Source: Heligmosomoides polygyrus polygyrus (lineage: Eukaryota; Nematoda; Chromadorea; Rhabditida; Heligmosomidae). From it: a stretch of 64,000 nucleotides of DNA. The DNA is taken from the NCBI GenBank assembly GCA_947396885.1, contig OX377202.1:17856001-17920000 (forward strand), written 5' to 3'. The notes under the pieces were generated by a model that saw only the letters and a list, made by a program, of their open reading frames with translations, had not been told where the DNA came from and searched no databases. The position numbers and the translations under genes were made by a program. Of this stretch, positions 32,483 to 43,900 are shown piece after piece; position 1 is the stretch's first letter; each line of letters opens with the position of its first letter.

Positions 32483-32860
32483 GCGAGTGGTCGCGCCTAC
32501 TCGATTGATAGGTTCGATTCTATATGCATTGTTTACGGCGCACTCCAAAAGCAAGCTGGACAGTTTAAAAGCAATGAATTAGTAGGGCGGCTGGGAATTT
32601 CCGATAAAAATTTTTCGAAATGGTCACTCTACAGGCTCTCGCGCCCACTCGACCTCACTCTGCGAGTGATCGCGGCCACTCGATTGATAGGTTCGATTCT
32701 ATATGCATTGTTCACGGCGCACTCCAAGGACAAGCTGGACAGTCTTAAGGCAATTTCTGAGTAGGGCGGCTGGGAATTTCGATAAAACTCCCCAAACTGT
32801 CATTCTAAAGGTTCTCGCGCCCACCCGATTGATTATGTACGGCCTACATGCATTGTTTAA
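32483..32860 (+). repeat. Tandem repeat, period 179 bp, about two copies
   Basis: GCGAGTGGTCGCGCCTACTC at 32483 and GCGAGTGATCGCGGCCACTC at 32662 begin units that share TTGATAGGTTCGATTCTATA and AGTAGGGCGGCTGGGAATTT. A partial third copy starts near 32815. The open frame across it is a by-product. Confidence 0.8.
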
Positions 32861-32956
32861 CTCTATTTATTTATATGTCAAAAGATAGAGCTTGGCCTGA
32901 TGAGCTCAAATATATGTTCATTTTCACAAGTGCTTGATTTTAAAGAAAGTTATATA

Positions 32957-32992
32957 AAAAAGCCGCTTTGGAACGTTCCAAAGCGGCTTTTT
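32957..32992. repeat. Perfect 36-bp palindrome
   Basis: Arms AAAAAGCCGCTTTGGAAC and its complement meet at 32974/32975 with no loop. It resembles a bacterial terminator in shape, but the context is eukaryotic. It may be a relic of a foldback element. Confidence 0.85.
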
Positions 32993-33199
32993 CGGGAATT
33001 GACCAAAAGACATGCGCGGTACTGTAAATAAGAAGTATCTTACCTTTGCATAGCACTTGTGGCGGTATCTAATAAGCTTTTAAGGAAAGTGTTGATAATA
33101 GGTTATTGTTTTGTTGAGGTCTTCAGGAATGCCTAAGCAACGATCAATTAGCCTTGTTTATCGGATACTGAAAAGGTGACTTGAAAAACGTCTTAAAAT

Positions 33200-33440
33200 A
33201 GACTAAAGTGAACATTGCCTGGAGAGTCGTCATGTTTATATTGTTGTCTCCCGATGAAACCTTCGCCTATCGAAGAGTTTACCGCAAATTTGCGTACCCT
33301 ATGAGGCAATCGCTCCGGGACCGCTTGCATGTTGTGCCATTACCGTATCTGCCCATTGTGCATGATGCCAGATTTGGGACCAGCACCCCAGATAACCCCT
33401 ATAGATGAAGTTTGGGCGAAATCGGTGATCATGGCCTAGT
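33200..33440. repeat. GCACCCC dispersed repeat, second copy
   Basis: ATGCCAGATTTGGGACCAGC...ACCCCAGATAACCCCTATAG...GAAGTTTGGGCGAAATCGGT is shared with 34195-34275 (same strand) and 30080-30155 (reverse). Termini not defined. Confidence 0.5.
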
Positions 33441-33469
33441 CACCCTGTATCACCTGTAGTCCCGTTGAT

Positions 33470-34140
33470 CATCGACTTGCTCGAGCGAGTGCCAGCAACG
33501 TCTCCATTTGTCCCTTTCGCGTGCCAAAGTGCACCAATGGATCCTCCTCGCTTGAGGGACCTGAAGAGCGTCATATCGGTCGTTCAGGGCTTTCACGAAG
33601 AAGTCCGACCAACGCGTTGGTGGGCGTCCTGGTGTTCTCTTGACATCCCGCGGAATCCAGTCGGTGATGGCTCTCGTCTAGCGGGTGTCTCCGAATCGCA
33701 TTACGTGGCCGGCCCACCAAATTTTCGACAACTTGGCCCAGGCGACAGCGTCTCTGATCTTCGAACGTCGGCGAAGCTCGAAACTCCGGAGGCCTTCTCT
33801 CACTTGCGTGAGTCGAGTCACTCCGAGCATCGTCCTCTCGATTCCACGCTGCGCGACGCTGATCGCGTGTTCATCCTGCTTTCGTATAACCCAGGTCTCT
33901 GAGGCGTATGTTAGGGCAGGAAGAACAGTGGAGTCGAATAGGTGGGCACGGAGTCGGACGTTCTTCGTCTTCTTCGCGACTTCTTCGACGCTCTTGAATG
34001 CTCCCCAAGCCGCTCGTTTCCTCCTGCTCAGCTCCGGCGCTAGGTCGTTGGCCATATTTACTTCGCGACCCAGACACGTAGCTGGAGCATTCGGAGATGT
34101 TCGATCCGCTGAGCGAGAATGGGGCATCAGAAACTTGTCC
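33470..34140 (-). mobile_element. RTE retrotransposon 3' fragment (second family)
   Basis: The minus strand encodes the RTE C-terminal region: REVNMANDLAPELSRRKRAA, HLFDSTVLPALTYASETWVI, QRGIERTMLGVTRLTQVREG, SKIWWAGHVMRF and, in another frame, the basic tail and 3' end. It closely matches 62520-63330. The catalytic RT core is absent. Confidence 0.8.
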
Positions 34141-34149
34141 GTCCTACTG

Positions 34150-34275
34150 TCGTGTCAACGTGTTACCCTACCTACCATAATCTACCGTATTCGGTCGAAA
34201 CTTTAAAAGCGAATGCCAGATTCATGATAAGCACCCCGAATAATCCTCTGAGTGTGAAGTTTGGGCCAGCATCTT
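34150..34275. repeat. GCACCCC dispersed repeat, third copy
   Basis: TACCATAATCTACCGTATTC...GCCAGATTCATGATAAGCAC...GAGTGTGAAGTTTGGGCC parallels 33330-33420. It lies on the other side of the RTE fragment, so that fragment may have inserted into or between copies. Confidence 0.5.
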
Positions 34276-34964
34276 TTTTCGACCTCTTCTCCACTCCTGA
34301 TTTCTTGAAAAATACTAAATGCAATATAATAGTGCCCTAAGCCCATTCCGCCATTTCTCTGATAAAAAATGCACCGAAGAGGCTTCTGATTTTCAGCGAA
34401 ATGTGCCGTGTTAGAGCAGAAGAACGGTACAACACGTCGAAAAACCACGCTCACATTGTACCCCTCCTCGGACGAGTCAAATGGACAGGTGATCTTCCTG
34501 CCGGACGATGAAGGAACACTTTGCTGAGTGTTCTTTCCAAGCTATTTTACACTCAATCCCCTTCTCTTATTATAGAAATTTCCCGTGAATCTAGTCATGC
34601 ACGAAGGCTGTGCCTCGTCGTGCAATACCGTCGTGTCCCCATAGATCTGTTATGTCTGGTCGAGGATCTTGATGTGCCTTACCAACTCGTTTCCCTTGAT
34701 CTGTGTGAACATTTCAGCTTGATGATACCTAGATTAATTGCTCCTTCTGAATTCTGCACGGTCAACAAAGCGCTTCGGCGCAAGAGTTCTTTTCGAATAC
34801 GGTTCAGGTGTACTCACACAGCCCATAATCGTTCATCCGATTGGTTTATTGTTCTCATGAATGACGTCAATTAATACTGTCACATTGGTTTATATGTGCA
34901 ATGATAAATATTAAACTATACTGTTACTTATTTCTCTTCGATGACAGTAACGACACAGAAAAAA
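34276..34964. other. No feature recognised
   Basis: A 117-codon plus frame (34521-34874) has no motif and no splice support. Nothing else seen. Confidence 0.4.
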
Positions 34965-35560
34965 GGCCCGACGGAAGTAAACTCCATTCTTGGTAATCAA
35001 ATCCAGCTAATCAAATCTGAAAAAAGTATCATACATTTCGGGTTGGAAAAACTGCTCAAAGCACTGATATAAGCCATTTTTGAGCTGCACAGTTTTTTTG
35101 AAAACATTCAAACTAGACACTTTTGAAATCAAACTGAAGATCTTCAAATGAGAACCAAACGGGTGTCATTCAGATTAAGCTAGACACTTTCCAAGAAGTG
35201 CAGCATGAATTTTTCTCATAGAAAAATTTAGTATGCCGTTCTTTGGAGTTCTGTAATCCATATGATTCAAAAAATGAACGCAGCGTAATGTGTTGATTCT
35301 TTATAAAATATTTAGGATTCTAGGAAAAGCAATGGATCGAAGCCCAGGTAAGCACCAAATTTTTAATATTTTCAAGTAAGAGGTTGCACAGTGTGCTCTT
35401 CCTCCACGTCAGTTTTCGTTTGGTTGATTGGGTAAATGCTGCTCACAATTCGTTAAAACTTATTAAGATTATCGATTGAGATTATCTGTTATTTACAATT
35501 GTTCTTGTTCGTGTTGCATCCTAGAATGAAAAGTAAGTGTGCTGGTTTTATATTTAATAC
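34965..35560. mobile_element. TACCAT-family TIR element, left part
   Basis: It shares CATAGAAAAATTTAGTATGC, AATGAACGCAG, GGGTAAATGCTGCTCACAA and CAATTGTTCTTGTTCGTGTT with the copies at 18, 21 and 41 kb. The end repeats are decayed. Confidence 0.5.
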
Positions 35561-35633
35561 ATTTTTACAAACAAGTGGAGGAAAACCTCGAAGTGCAGGG
35601 CGAGTGTGTGAAGTGATCTTTTTATTAGGTGTA

Positions 35634-36200
35634 TTAGGTTGTCGATTATAAATGTCTCCTGCTTTCGATTTGTCACTTCTCTGCTATTGTTAGTTCTTGG
35701 ATCATGTAATTTTAGGTGTTTAACAAGCGTTTCCGAAGGTATCTTTCACCAAAGTTTCTTTCCGATTCGTTGACTCTTTTTCGCTTAACGATGATCGAGC
35801 AAAAGAACTGAGTGTGGGTGTGCTTGCTGTACGGCTTCAAGCAAGGAAGAACTGCTGGAGAATCCCAACACAACTTGTCTGAGGTATTTGGTAACGAGGT
35901 TCCATAATCATGTCAATGCCAGCAATGGTTTCAACGTTTCCGAGACGGTGATGAGAGCATTGAAGGTGAAGAACATCAACGGCTTGCCGAAGTTCTGGAC
36001 AGCCAAACATTAAAGGAAGCTGTTGAGTCGGATCCAATGCAAACTACACGAGAGCTTGCACAGAGGTTCGGTTGTCACCGTTCTACCATTGTCAACCGTT
36101 TCCATTCAACCGGAAAGTCAAATCGGTGTTGAGTGCCACATCAGCTCAGCGACACGAACAAGGCAGCGAACAAGGCGGTTTTTATGACTCCGAATGATTT
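35634..36200 (+). mobile_element. Mariner family D, 3'-truncated
   Basis: Begins TTAGGTTGTCGATTATAAAT after TA. Broken plus-strand frames encode the N-terminal domain: QQWFQRFRDGDESIEGEEHQ, RLAEVLDSQTLKEAVESDPM, QTTRELAQRFGCHRSTIVNR. The sequence ends without catalytic blocks or a right terminal repeat. Confidence 0.78.
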
Positions 36201-36596
36201 TAGGTGGGTCAGTTCATATAATAAATAGTAGTGTTTGACCCGCTTGTCGTCTTCTGGAGCCAAAAAGTTATTTAAGCAGCCAGAATGTGTTTCCTATCCG
36301 ACTAAAAACCTCCTCGACCCTGTCCTCTCGACCACAACTGGTAGTCACGAGTTTGGCGTGAAGTATACAATTCTGACGCGCGAGACAGACTCTTTTATTC
36401 AATAAAATCTTTGGAATTGTTCTTGATTTTCGCAAGAAATAAAGCAACGAGTCATCAAAATAAGACTACTGCCATCACTACTGACCTTTCATTTTTCTTC
36501 GCACTGCGAACCTAATGACCGATAGTGAGATGGGTTTCCTTAAAAATGACGCCGGTTCGCATAATTTTATATCAGTACAGATTAGACAGGGCTCAT

Positions 36597-36765
36597 GTAG
36601 CGTAATCGGAAGAGGTGCTGGCTATCGTACACTCCATATCAGCTTCCTGGTTCAGATTTCCTGTTTAGGCCAACCAAGTCTTCCATCCCTACGAGGCCGG
36701 TGAATTGGTGCCAGACTTGCTTGGGTATGACAGAGCGCTGACTTGTTCATCGGCTAGCCACCGTA
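36597..36765 (+). mobile_element. SINE-1 copy, 3'-truncated
   Basis: The head TGTAGCGTAATCGGAAGAGG, a B box TGGTTCAGATTTCC with one change, then CGGTGAATTGGTGCCAGACT. It stops at GCTAGCCACCGT. Confidence 0.75.
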
Positions 36766-37619
36766 TTTACCTTTCATCCTTACAGATTGGTCAACTCTAT
36801 ATGTATGTCACCACGAACGTGATTAAACAGATAATGGAACATTGATTCCATTCTCAGAAATTAGCTCTAGAAGCTCAGAACGTGGTTCATGAGGCTAAAG
36901 AATTTAGTTATGTTTTTAAACCTCTTATCTTCAGAAGCCTGATGCAACAGCTTGCGTTTGCGATATATTTACATTCCCTGGCTCTTATCGCTGGGAGCCA
37001 AGACAAGGCTTTCTGTAAACGACAACACTGGGGAGATTCCACGGAGAAGTGAAGCATTTAAAGGACGCGCGACCAGCTAGAGGACGATTTTATCACGTTG
37101 CATTATAGCGGCCTGGAGCACTTCTACGTTGGCCAGTGAATTTCTTAATTTTGTAGCTGCCTGTCGTATTATGTATTTTTGTATACGCATATATTTATAT
37201 GGTTTAATTACCCAAGGTTGAGATGTCGATTGTCGCTTGTTCGAATAAACATGTGTCAACAAATCCGCGTAGCACTGCAAGCATAAAATTCTCGCAGATG
37301 TCTCACTACTAGCATGCTGACTCCGACGATAACGATGTTGCTTCGCTAAGAAGGTAGAGCAGCGAAAGGTTTCTCTTTCACGCACTCATTCTTCTCTGCG
37401 TTACACCTGCGGCGATGTCAAGAAGGCAGGACTGAGGATATATGTTCCCAGCACGAAGCAAATTCTGATTGCTTGAATCACTTTTAGATCTTGGAAGACG
37501 ATGAATGGGTCAAAACGTTAGGCTCCTAAATAGACTGGTATTCCAGAAACCTCATTAGCTACTGAAGTATATGTATATGTATGTATAGTGTGTTCAATGA
37601 TAGTGACAACCCTGCCAAT
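36766..37619. other. No feature recognised
   Basis: A minus-strand frame at 37077-37385 lacks any family signature. The short run ATATGTATATGTATGTATAG lies near 37568. Confidence 0.4.
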
Positions 37620-39800
37620 TCTGGTTTTTAAGAAACCAACACGCAGGATGCGCTCACTGAATTCTACTTCTACCCTAATGATCGCTGGTGCTAAAAAACC
37701 TTAGGCCTTCTGCAACTGAACCCTATGAAGGAATTCCACAAATCATTTACAGGAAATGTTACCTGGCTTTGTGTAAGCCACTTGCGCACCTGTTTAACCT
37801 TTCTTTGTTGACAGGTGAAGCCCCACATGCGTGGAAGCATTCCATTGTAGAAGCTATACCAAAGTCATCGAGGAGCAAAAACATTAATAATTTTCGATCG
37901 ATAAGCCTTACTCCTACCACAGTAAAGGTAATGGAAAAGTTAATAAGGTTAAAAATGTTGCAGTGGCTTTATAAAAATGTCTCATCTCTTCCGAACAGCA
38001 TGGTTTTTTGCCTGGTGCCTTTACTACCACCAAATTAAGTGATTTTATCATGACTGGACAAATTCAATAAATAATGGAAAATCGGTTGACTAATATATTT
38101 CGATTTCTTGATGGCATTTGATAAAGTCTTGCATAATAAATTGATTGCCAAGCTGAGGGATTCTGGAATTCGTAGTAAGCTGCTGAAGTGGTTTGAAGTT
38201 TACCTGAAGGATAGATATATGACAGTTAAAGTAGGGTATCCTTACTCTAGAAGCTTCTTGTGTACGAGTGGCACTCCACAAAGAGCTATGCTATTCCTTT
38301 TACTGTTTTTGATTTATACACATGTTTTGCCTGCATACATTAAAACCCGTTCGGAAATTCAAGAGAAAGCCAATGCGGATGACGTTAACGTCTACGGCGC
38401 TTACGACGAGTTGAATAAGGCAGTTGTGTGTCAGACTTTACTGCTTTCAGAAAATGACTGAATGGGATCTAGAGTGGAGTATTACGCTTAATTCAAATAA
38501 ATGCTTGTTTATGCATATTGGAGATTTCGAACCTGTTGATTTCCTCTTCGATTATGCTCCAGTTACTAAATGCTGCTCAACAAAAGACCTGAGCGTAATT
38601 TTCGATTCCGAGCTCAAATTTAGAAGACACATTGATTTCTCAGTGAGGAAGGCATACTCCGCCTTGTTCACGATTTTTCGTAACATCAAATGCTCAGATG
38701 AATCCATACTGCTGCTTCTTTACAACTCGTACGTTTTGCCTCATCTAGAGTATTGTATGCAAATCTGGAGTCCCATCATCAAGAAAGAGGTCCTGAAAAT
38801 TGAAAAGGTGCAACAGCTATTTACTCGCCTACGTGGTACGGGATTAGTGGTTCGCACAATCGCACAGCTTCGCCAGATTATAAAGCGCGCTCAAAAATGT
38901 TTGCTCTGCGTTGCCTGAAATGCAGAACGCTTTTTGCTGACTTTGTGTTCTGCTACCGGGTCCTGAAAGGTGAAGCGAAATTAGCAATCAGCAAATACTG
39001 AATTTTTGGGCCCATTAGTCCTAGGCTAGGAAGTTTAAAAATTCAGTATAACAGAGTTATAAAGTAGCATTTTTCAGTGGTTTTTAGTTGTTTTTTATGT
39101 GGTCTGTTCTTTTCGTACTACTGTTGGAGTTACATGTCCACTTCTTTTATCTATTAGATTTGCAGTATTCAGAACCTTTGGGCAAAGGATTTACACCTTT
39201 ATTTTCATGCCGGCTAGTTTCCATGCACATATTTCTTGACTGCTTTTTTATGTCTTGTTTCATTAAAAATTTCGTTTCTATTTTTTCTCTAGATATATCT
39301 CTACAGGTGCGGTTGGGCCTCTTCAGTTCCTATGGAAGCATCACTAGAGGTAACGTAATGTAGCAATTCCTCGCCTTGGTACGACCGTAAATGAGGGCCG
39401 GACTCCTGGGTGTTACCTCTTCGTGTCAAGAATGCCCGAAAGTGACCTTCGCAATCACTGGAAGTCACACCGTAGTTATACTGAATGCCAACGCCTGCAC
39501 TTTTTATGCCGTTATAAATTTCAATTGATTTTAATCAATCTCTTTCAAAACAACTCGACATATGTAATGTTATGCTCGCTATCCTTTTTGGGATTTTTTA
39601 GTTCTTTGCCCTGAGTGTTTCTGAATATTCTGCAAAGACATTCTCCCATGCCCCTACAGTTCATAGTAATAGCCAAGTGGCTCGTGAATTTGTTAGTGTT
39701 GGTTCTTTTAGCTAAACATTGTTATTTGATCGTTACTACGTCTACCTTCGTATGTTTGTTTTCTATGGCGCACTTTACGTGCAGCAATAAATAAAATAAA
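37620..39800 (+). mobile_element. CR1-clade LINE, 5'-truncated, defective
   Basis: Plus-strand RT pieces in order: GIPQIIYRKCYLALCKPLAH, GEAPHAWKHSIVEAIPKSSR, FRSISLTPTTVKVMEKLI (37688-38038); MMAFDKVLHNKLIAKL and SGTPQRAMLFLLLF (38108-38461); then NSNKCLFMHIGD, TKDLSVIFDSELKFRRHIDF, NSYVLPHLEYCMQIWSP (38424-38918). The catalytic FADD reads NADD, stops separate the blocks, and ORF1 and the endonuclease are missing. The 3' end is GCGCACTTTACGTGCAGC followed by AATAAATAAA at 39765-39800. Confidence 0.82.
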
Positions 39801-40209
39801 AAATATATATGTACCGCAAAAATACCACCAAAGCAGCGCTGAGGTTTTACACAGATGGAACTTGATGAAATGAACAAAGTAATGTTTATTTTGTACAAAC
39901 GGAAACAAGCCGAAAACCATATCTATTATACATTTTTCAAAAGTCAAAAGGCGACACAAGAATCCTAGAAACATAAGCGATTTACTGGGAAATCAACCCA
40001 CTATTACGAGCATGGTACGCTTCAACGCTAAACTATTAAGTACTTCTACACCCGTGATTTATGAATGAGCGTAAATTCACTGTAATCTGGTTTACGCTTC
40101 CGAACAACTTTGCGCGGTCTCGTTCCTCGTTTAACCATGGTGCAGAGAAGAAGAATTTGCCGCCCGAATCTTACTGCACCATGTATTCATGCATTAGTTA
40201 TGCAACCGC

Positions 40210-40437
40210 TTAGGATAAAGAAATGGGGAGGGAGAATGGTCGAAGTTAATCAATTTCCCTTTACGGTGCGCCGCGTAATGAACTTCAATGAGATGTCGCG
40301 GAGCCATTTTGAATGTGCATTTGGTCTATTCAATAGCCAGCCGATCAAAAAGTGAGGGTTTTATCCTTCCCAGACAAGTCGGGAACTAACTCAACGGTCC
40401 CGACGAGAGGGAAGGCTCGGATTTGGTAAAATACTTC
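40210..40437 (-). mobile_element. SINE-1 copy, diverged
   Basis: It begins TTAGGATAAAGAAATGG, then GGTGCGCCGCGTAATGAACT, CAATAGCCAGCCGATCAAAA and TCCCGACGAGAGGGAAGGCT. The head is lost. Confidence 0.65.
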
Positions 40438-40879
40438 GATCTATTCCGTCCTCTACCAGTAGTAGCTCTGCCTGGTGCCGAAAAGGGCTTTGTCTGGACT
40501 ACCCGACCGATGGTAACGATGGAGTGGAGCCAGGCACGGCCGCTAGCTCTAGCACTGTCATTAATCGACGGAGCCTTGCCTCACCAGCGTGATTACTATT
40601 ACCCGTTGACGCTATCAAGAATGGAGGGCGAAGGTGCCACAGCAGAAGCCGAAAGCAGTGCTTCAGTCCCATGACAAATTTGGCCTAAGCCCTTTTTTAC
40701 GTAAAGCGGCTCAACGCCGAAGACGTTCTTCGGAGAAAAACAGAAAATAACACTCAGGACCCCAGCACTATTTAAGGTGAGGAGTAGTGACAGCGGCAGC
40801 ACTTGTTTCAGTCTTCATCAACCTCGTCCTGTTTTCTGCCAGGCTCGAGCTGGTATTGAATCCTATTGAAGGTCCTCGT

Positions 40880-40936
40880 TCACGAATTCCAGGCGCTCTC
40901 GAGCTGTTTAAAGTATGTCTGCGTGACGAGCCCAGT
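40880..40936 (-). CDS. Sre-like receptor last exon
   Basis: The acceptor is GCTGCTTTTCAG. The 18 codons TGLVTQTYFKQLESAWNS are followed by TGA at 40880-40882. The YFxQLxxxW ending is characteristic of Sre receptors as I recall them. Entered in phase 0, as required by the 41891 donor. Confidence 0.75.
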   Translation of the reverse strand, partial: TGLVTQTYFKQLESAWNS

Positions 40937-43900
40937 CTGAAAAGCAGCCCTAGCAGATCATCTCAAGTATATATGTACATACCATTTTCACATCGATGTG
41001 GAGACTATTTGCATCAAAGTGGACACTTTTCTAATCAAATTGGACTCTTTTAAGCTAGCCTCAAATTTTCTAGACCAAACGAGCCTTCACAATCCAAATG
41101 AATTTTTTATTTACATTAAACCAAAATCTCTCCAAAAATGTTAGGATAATTTTTTGCTCAAGGAAAATTTTAGTATAACTTTCTTCGAAGTTTCGGTTCA
41201 CATACCCAATAAGTGAACGCATTGTTTGAAAATTTTATTTTTAGATAAAAAAAGCTTTACAGCTTGTTTGAATAAGTTGGAAGGCGATCATTTTTTCGTG
41301 CCAAAACAGAGATTGCCCCATGTCCTAGTCCAAGACGTCGCGGTCTTTATTCGATTGATAGCGAACTTTTTGTTTGCATGGAGTCGAACTCTTGCTAACG
41401 ATAATTAAAGCAGCTATAAAAACACCCATATCCCCACTTTAATGGCTCATATATGTAAGTGGCATTTACGCTATCAATAAAATAAAAGTTGCGGCGAGCT
41501 TCTTGAGTTCTTGAATGACGCAACCAGAACTTTTATTGCGCTATAGGTCTTCCTCTTTGCTTTGCTTTAGAATGCAATTTAGTTTATTACTTTTTGCTAA
41601 GAACTCAAATTTTATAAAACACATAGTTACGCTTGTTGGAGCAGATCAACTGAAAAAAGTTATACCAAATTTTCTCCATGCAAAAAAAATATTCTGACCG
41701 TCTTACTGAGCCTACAGTTTAACCTCCCTGAAGGGCATTCCTATTTGAAAGTTCGCTTTGATCTTAAAACTATTAGGCTTAGGCTTAGAAGAGTGTCCAA
41801 TTTTACGTAAAAATGTCCAATTTGATTTAAAAGGTGTCCAATTCGACGTGAAAATGGTATCTAACGATCTACAGAAGGGCTAGATCTCACCTCCACGTGA
41901 ACGGTCTTTCCTTCCACATCCCTGAATATGATCGGCGTCATGGCGAGAATCTTGTTATTCGAAACTGAAAATAAATACAAAATAATAAGAGATTGAGAGT
42001 TGACGTCAATCATTCCATTTTGAAACACACATGTGCAAAAATAGCATGCCATGAGTGCTTTTTATTTTATTCAACTACTTTTTTCATGCCGTTAAAAGTC
42101 CGACGCGTATGTGTGATCAGGGAACGCGAGACATGGTAAAATTTATGGATCCCTATTCCCTTGGCTTGAGGACTTGGCAGAAAAGAAATAAACTTTTATA
42201 CCAATTGGAGAGTGGACATTCTTCCTATATGACTCGCTTTCCCCGTTCAGACAAACGCTTCAGACCCTTCCCTTGTAAGCGCACTCACATTTCTGAAGGT
42301 GTTGCAAGACTCGTCGATTCAGTCGTTCGTCACCTCGTATGACGATTAGAGGTATAATGAAAGTCGGCAATGCAGATGCAATATCGAAACCAAAACCAAA
42401 GACAAGGTAAATTCCATTCACAGTAACCAAATCGAATCCTATGTAGCACGCCAGACAGATAAGAAATAGTATTCCAAAGGTCACGAAAACTCGATTTATA
42501 AATCGGGACGTCTTGATGTTCTCTCGTACCTGAAAAAAGAGCGTAGAACAAGGGCGGAGTCTTGAAGTTCTTAGTTCTGTCTATGACACAGGTTGATTTT
42601 TACAACTGACCCTTGAATTGTGCAGCGTACACTTCACACAGTTTATGGATCAGAGCCTTAGGCGTAGTTTTCAGTGCACTACGGGGCGGCTGACCGTGTC
42701 CTCTGCTGCTTAGGACATTCAGCTCACTCATTTAGCATTCAGTGCAATAGTAACTGAGTTCCTTGGGATACGAATATGTCATGGAGTCAGCTCTGTTTCT
42801 TCTGCCTTCACTGAGGAATTCCACAGCGCTTTTGCAGTTTAAATTTCTTATGAGGAGCCGCCACATACTTTCTTCATCGCCGTCCTAACGCCCATTTTAT
42901 GCGCAAGGTCACGATGCCGCTCCTGTCTTTTGGTTTTTAATTGGAATAGAAGCCAAAAACTGCCGAAAAAATTCAAACACTCCAACCCAATGTGAGCGGT
43001 TAACCCCACGACGAAGGTGTCATACAATGTTTTAGAAGAAAAAGATTTGAGACGTATAAAACCTAGGCTCTGTCGTTGCGATTATCTAAGCGACAGGAGG
43101 AGGTTCGCACCCATCAGGTTTTGTAACTCACCAAAACTGTAATTTTCTAAAACCACGAAATGATACTTTAATCATTGGATAGATCACCCACATTGGATTG
43201 GGGCAGTCACTTTTGTTAATAAGCTCTTTTGAGGCGAGTTATGAGAAAACGGTGAAAACAAATTTCGTTTGTTTCGCTCCAGGAACCAAAAGACAGAAGC
43301 AGTATTGTGCGTGCGTTATTATTAGCGTGATTAGCGTGGGAGAGGCCAACCAATGCTTTATCCAACATTCAATAAATACTTTTTCTTCTTATTTTTTGTT
43401 TTATTTGGTTGTTTAGTCATAATCGATATTAGTATATATGGCTTGCATTATAAGCATGCAAATTCTTAGGGGCTAGAGTCCTAGTACGTCGTATTTGGCC
43501 AGGCCTATATTATACCATCACTCACCCCGAGCGATGCCTGATGATAAGCTGCCATATCGATCGCGCGAAGCGATGCATCTATATGGAAGCTTATCATTAG
43601 GCTTCGCTCGGGGGTGAGCGATGGTATAACATAGGCCTAAACAGTGAACTGCGGTGTTCAGCCAAGGAAAAAATTAGTGCACTATCCCTCCCAGCAAGTC
43701 TTGTACAAATTCACCGACCCCGTACGATTGAGGCTTGGATGGCCGGGAAACGAAACCGATAACCTAACCTTAAGGCCTCGTGCATACTTCCCGTTGCCGC
43801 GATGGAATCGCGGCGATGAGTTTTGCAGCACGAAGCGAAAGATTTTGAACTTCTCAGTGCTTGTCGCATCGCTCATCGCTCTGTAAGGAAACGCGACGGC

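Noticed and set aside
32957..32992. Rho-independent terminator
   Set aside because: Shape fits, but gene structures and elements are clearly eukaryotic and no transcription unit ends there.
34521..34874. 117-codon frame as a protein gene
   Set aside because: No motif, no splice context, no nematode-like start; insufficient support.
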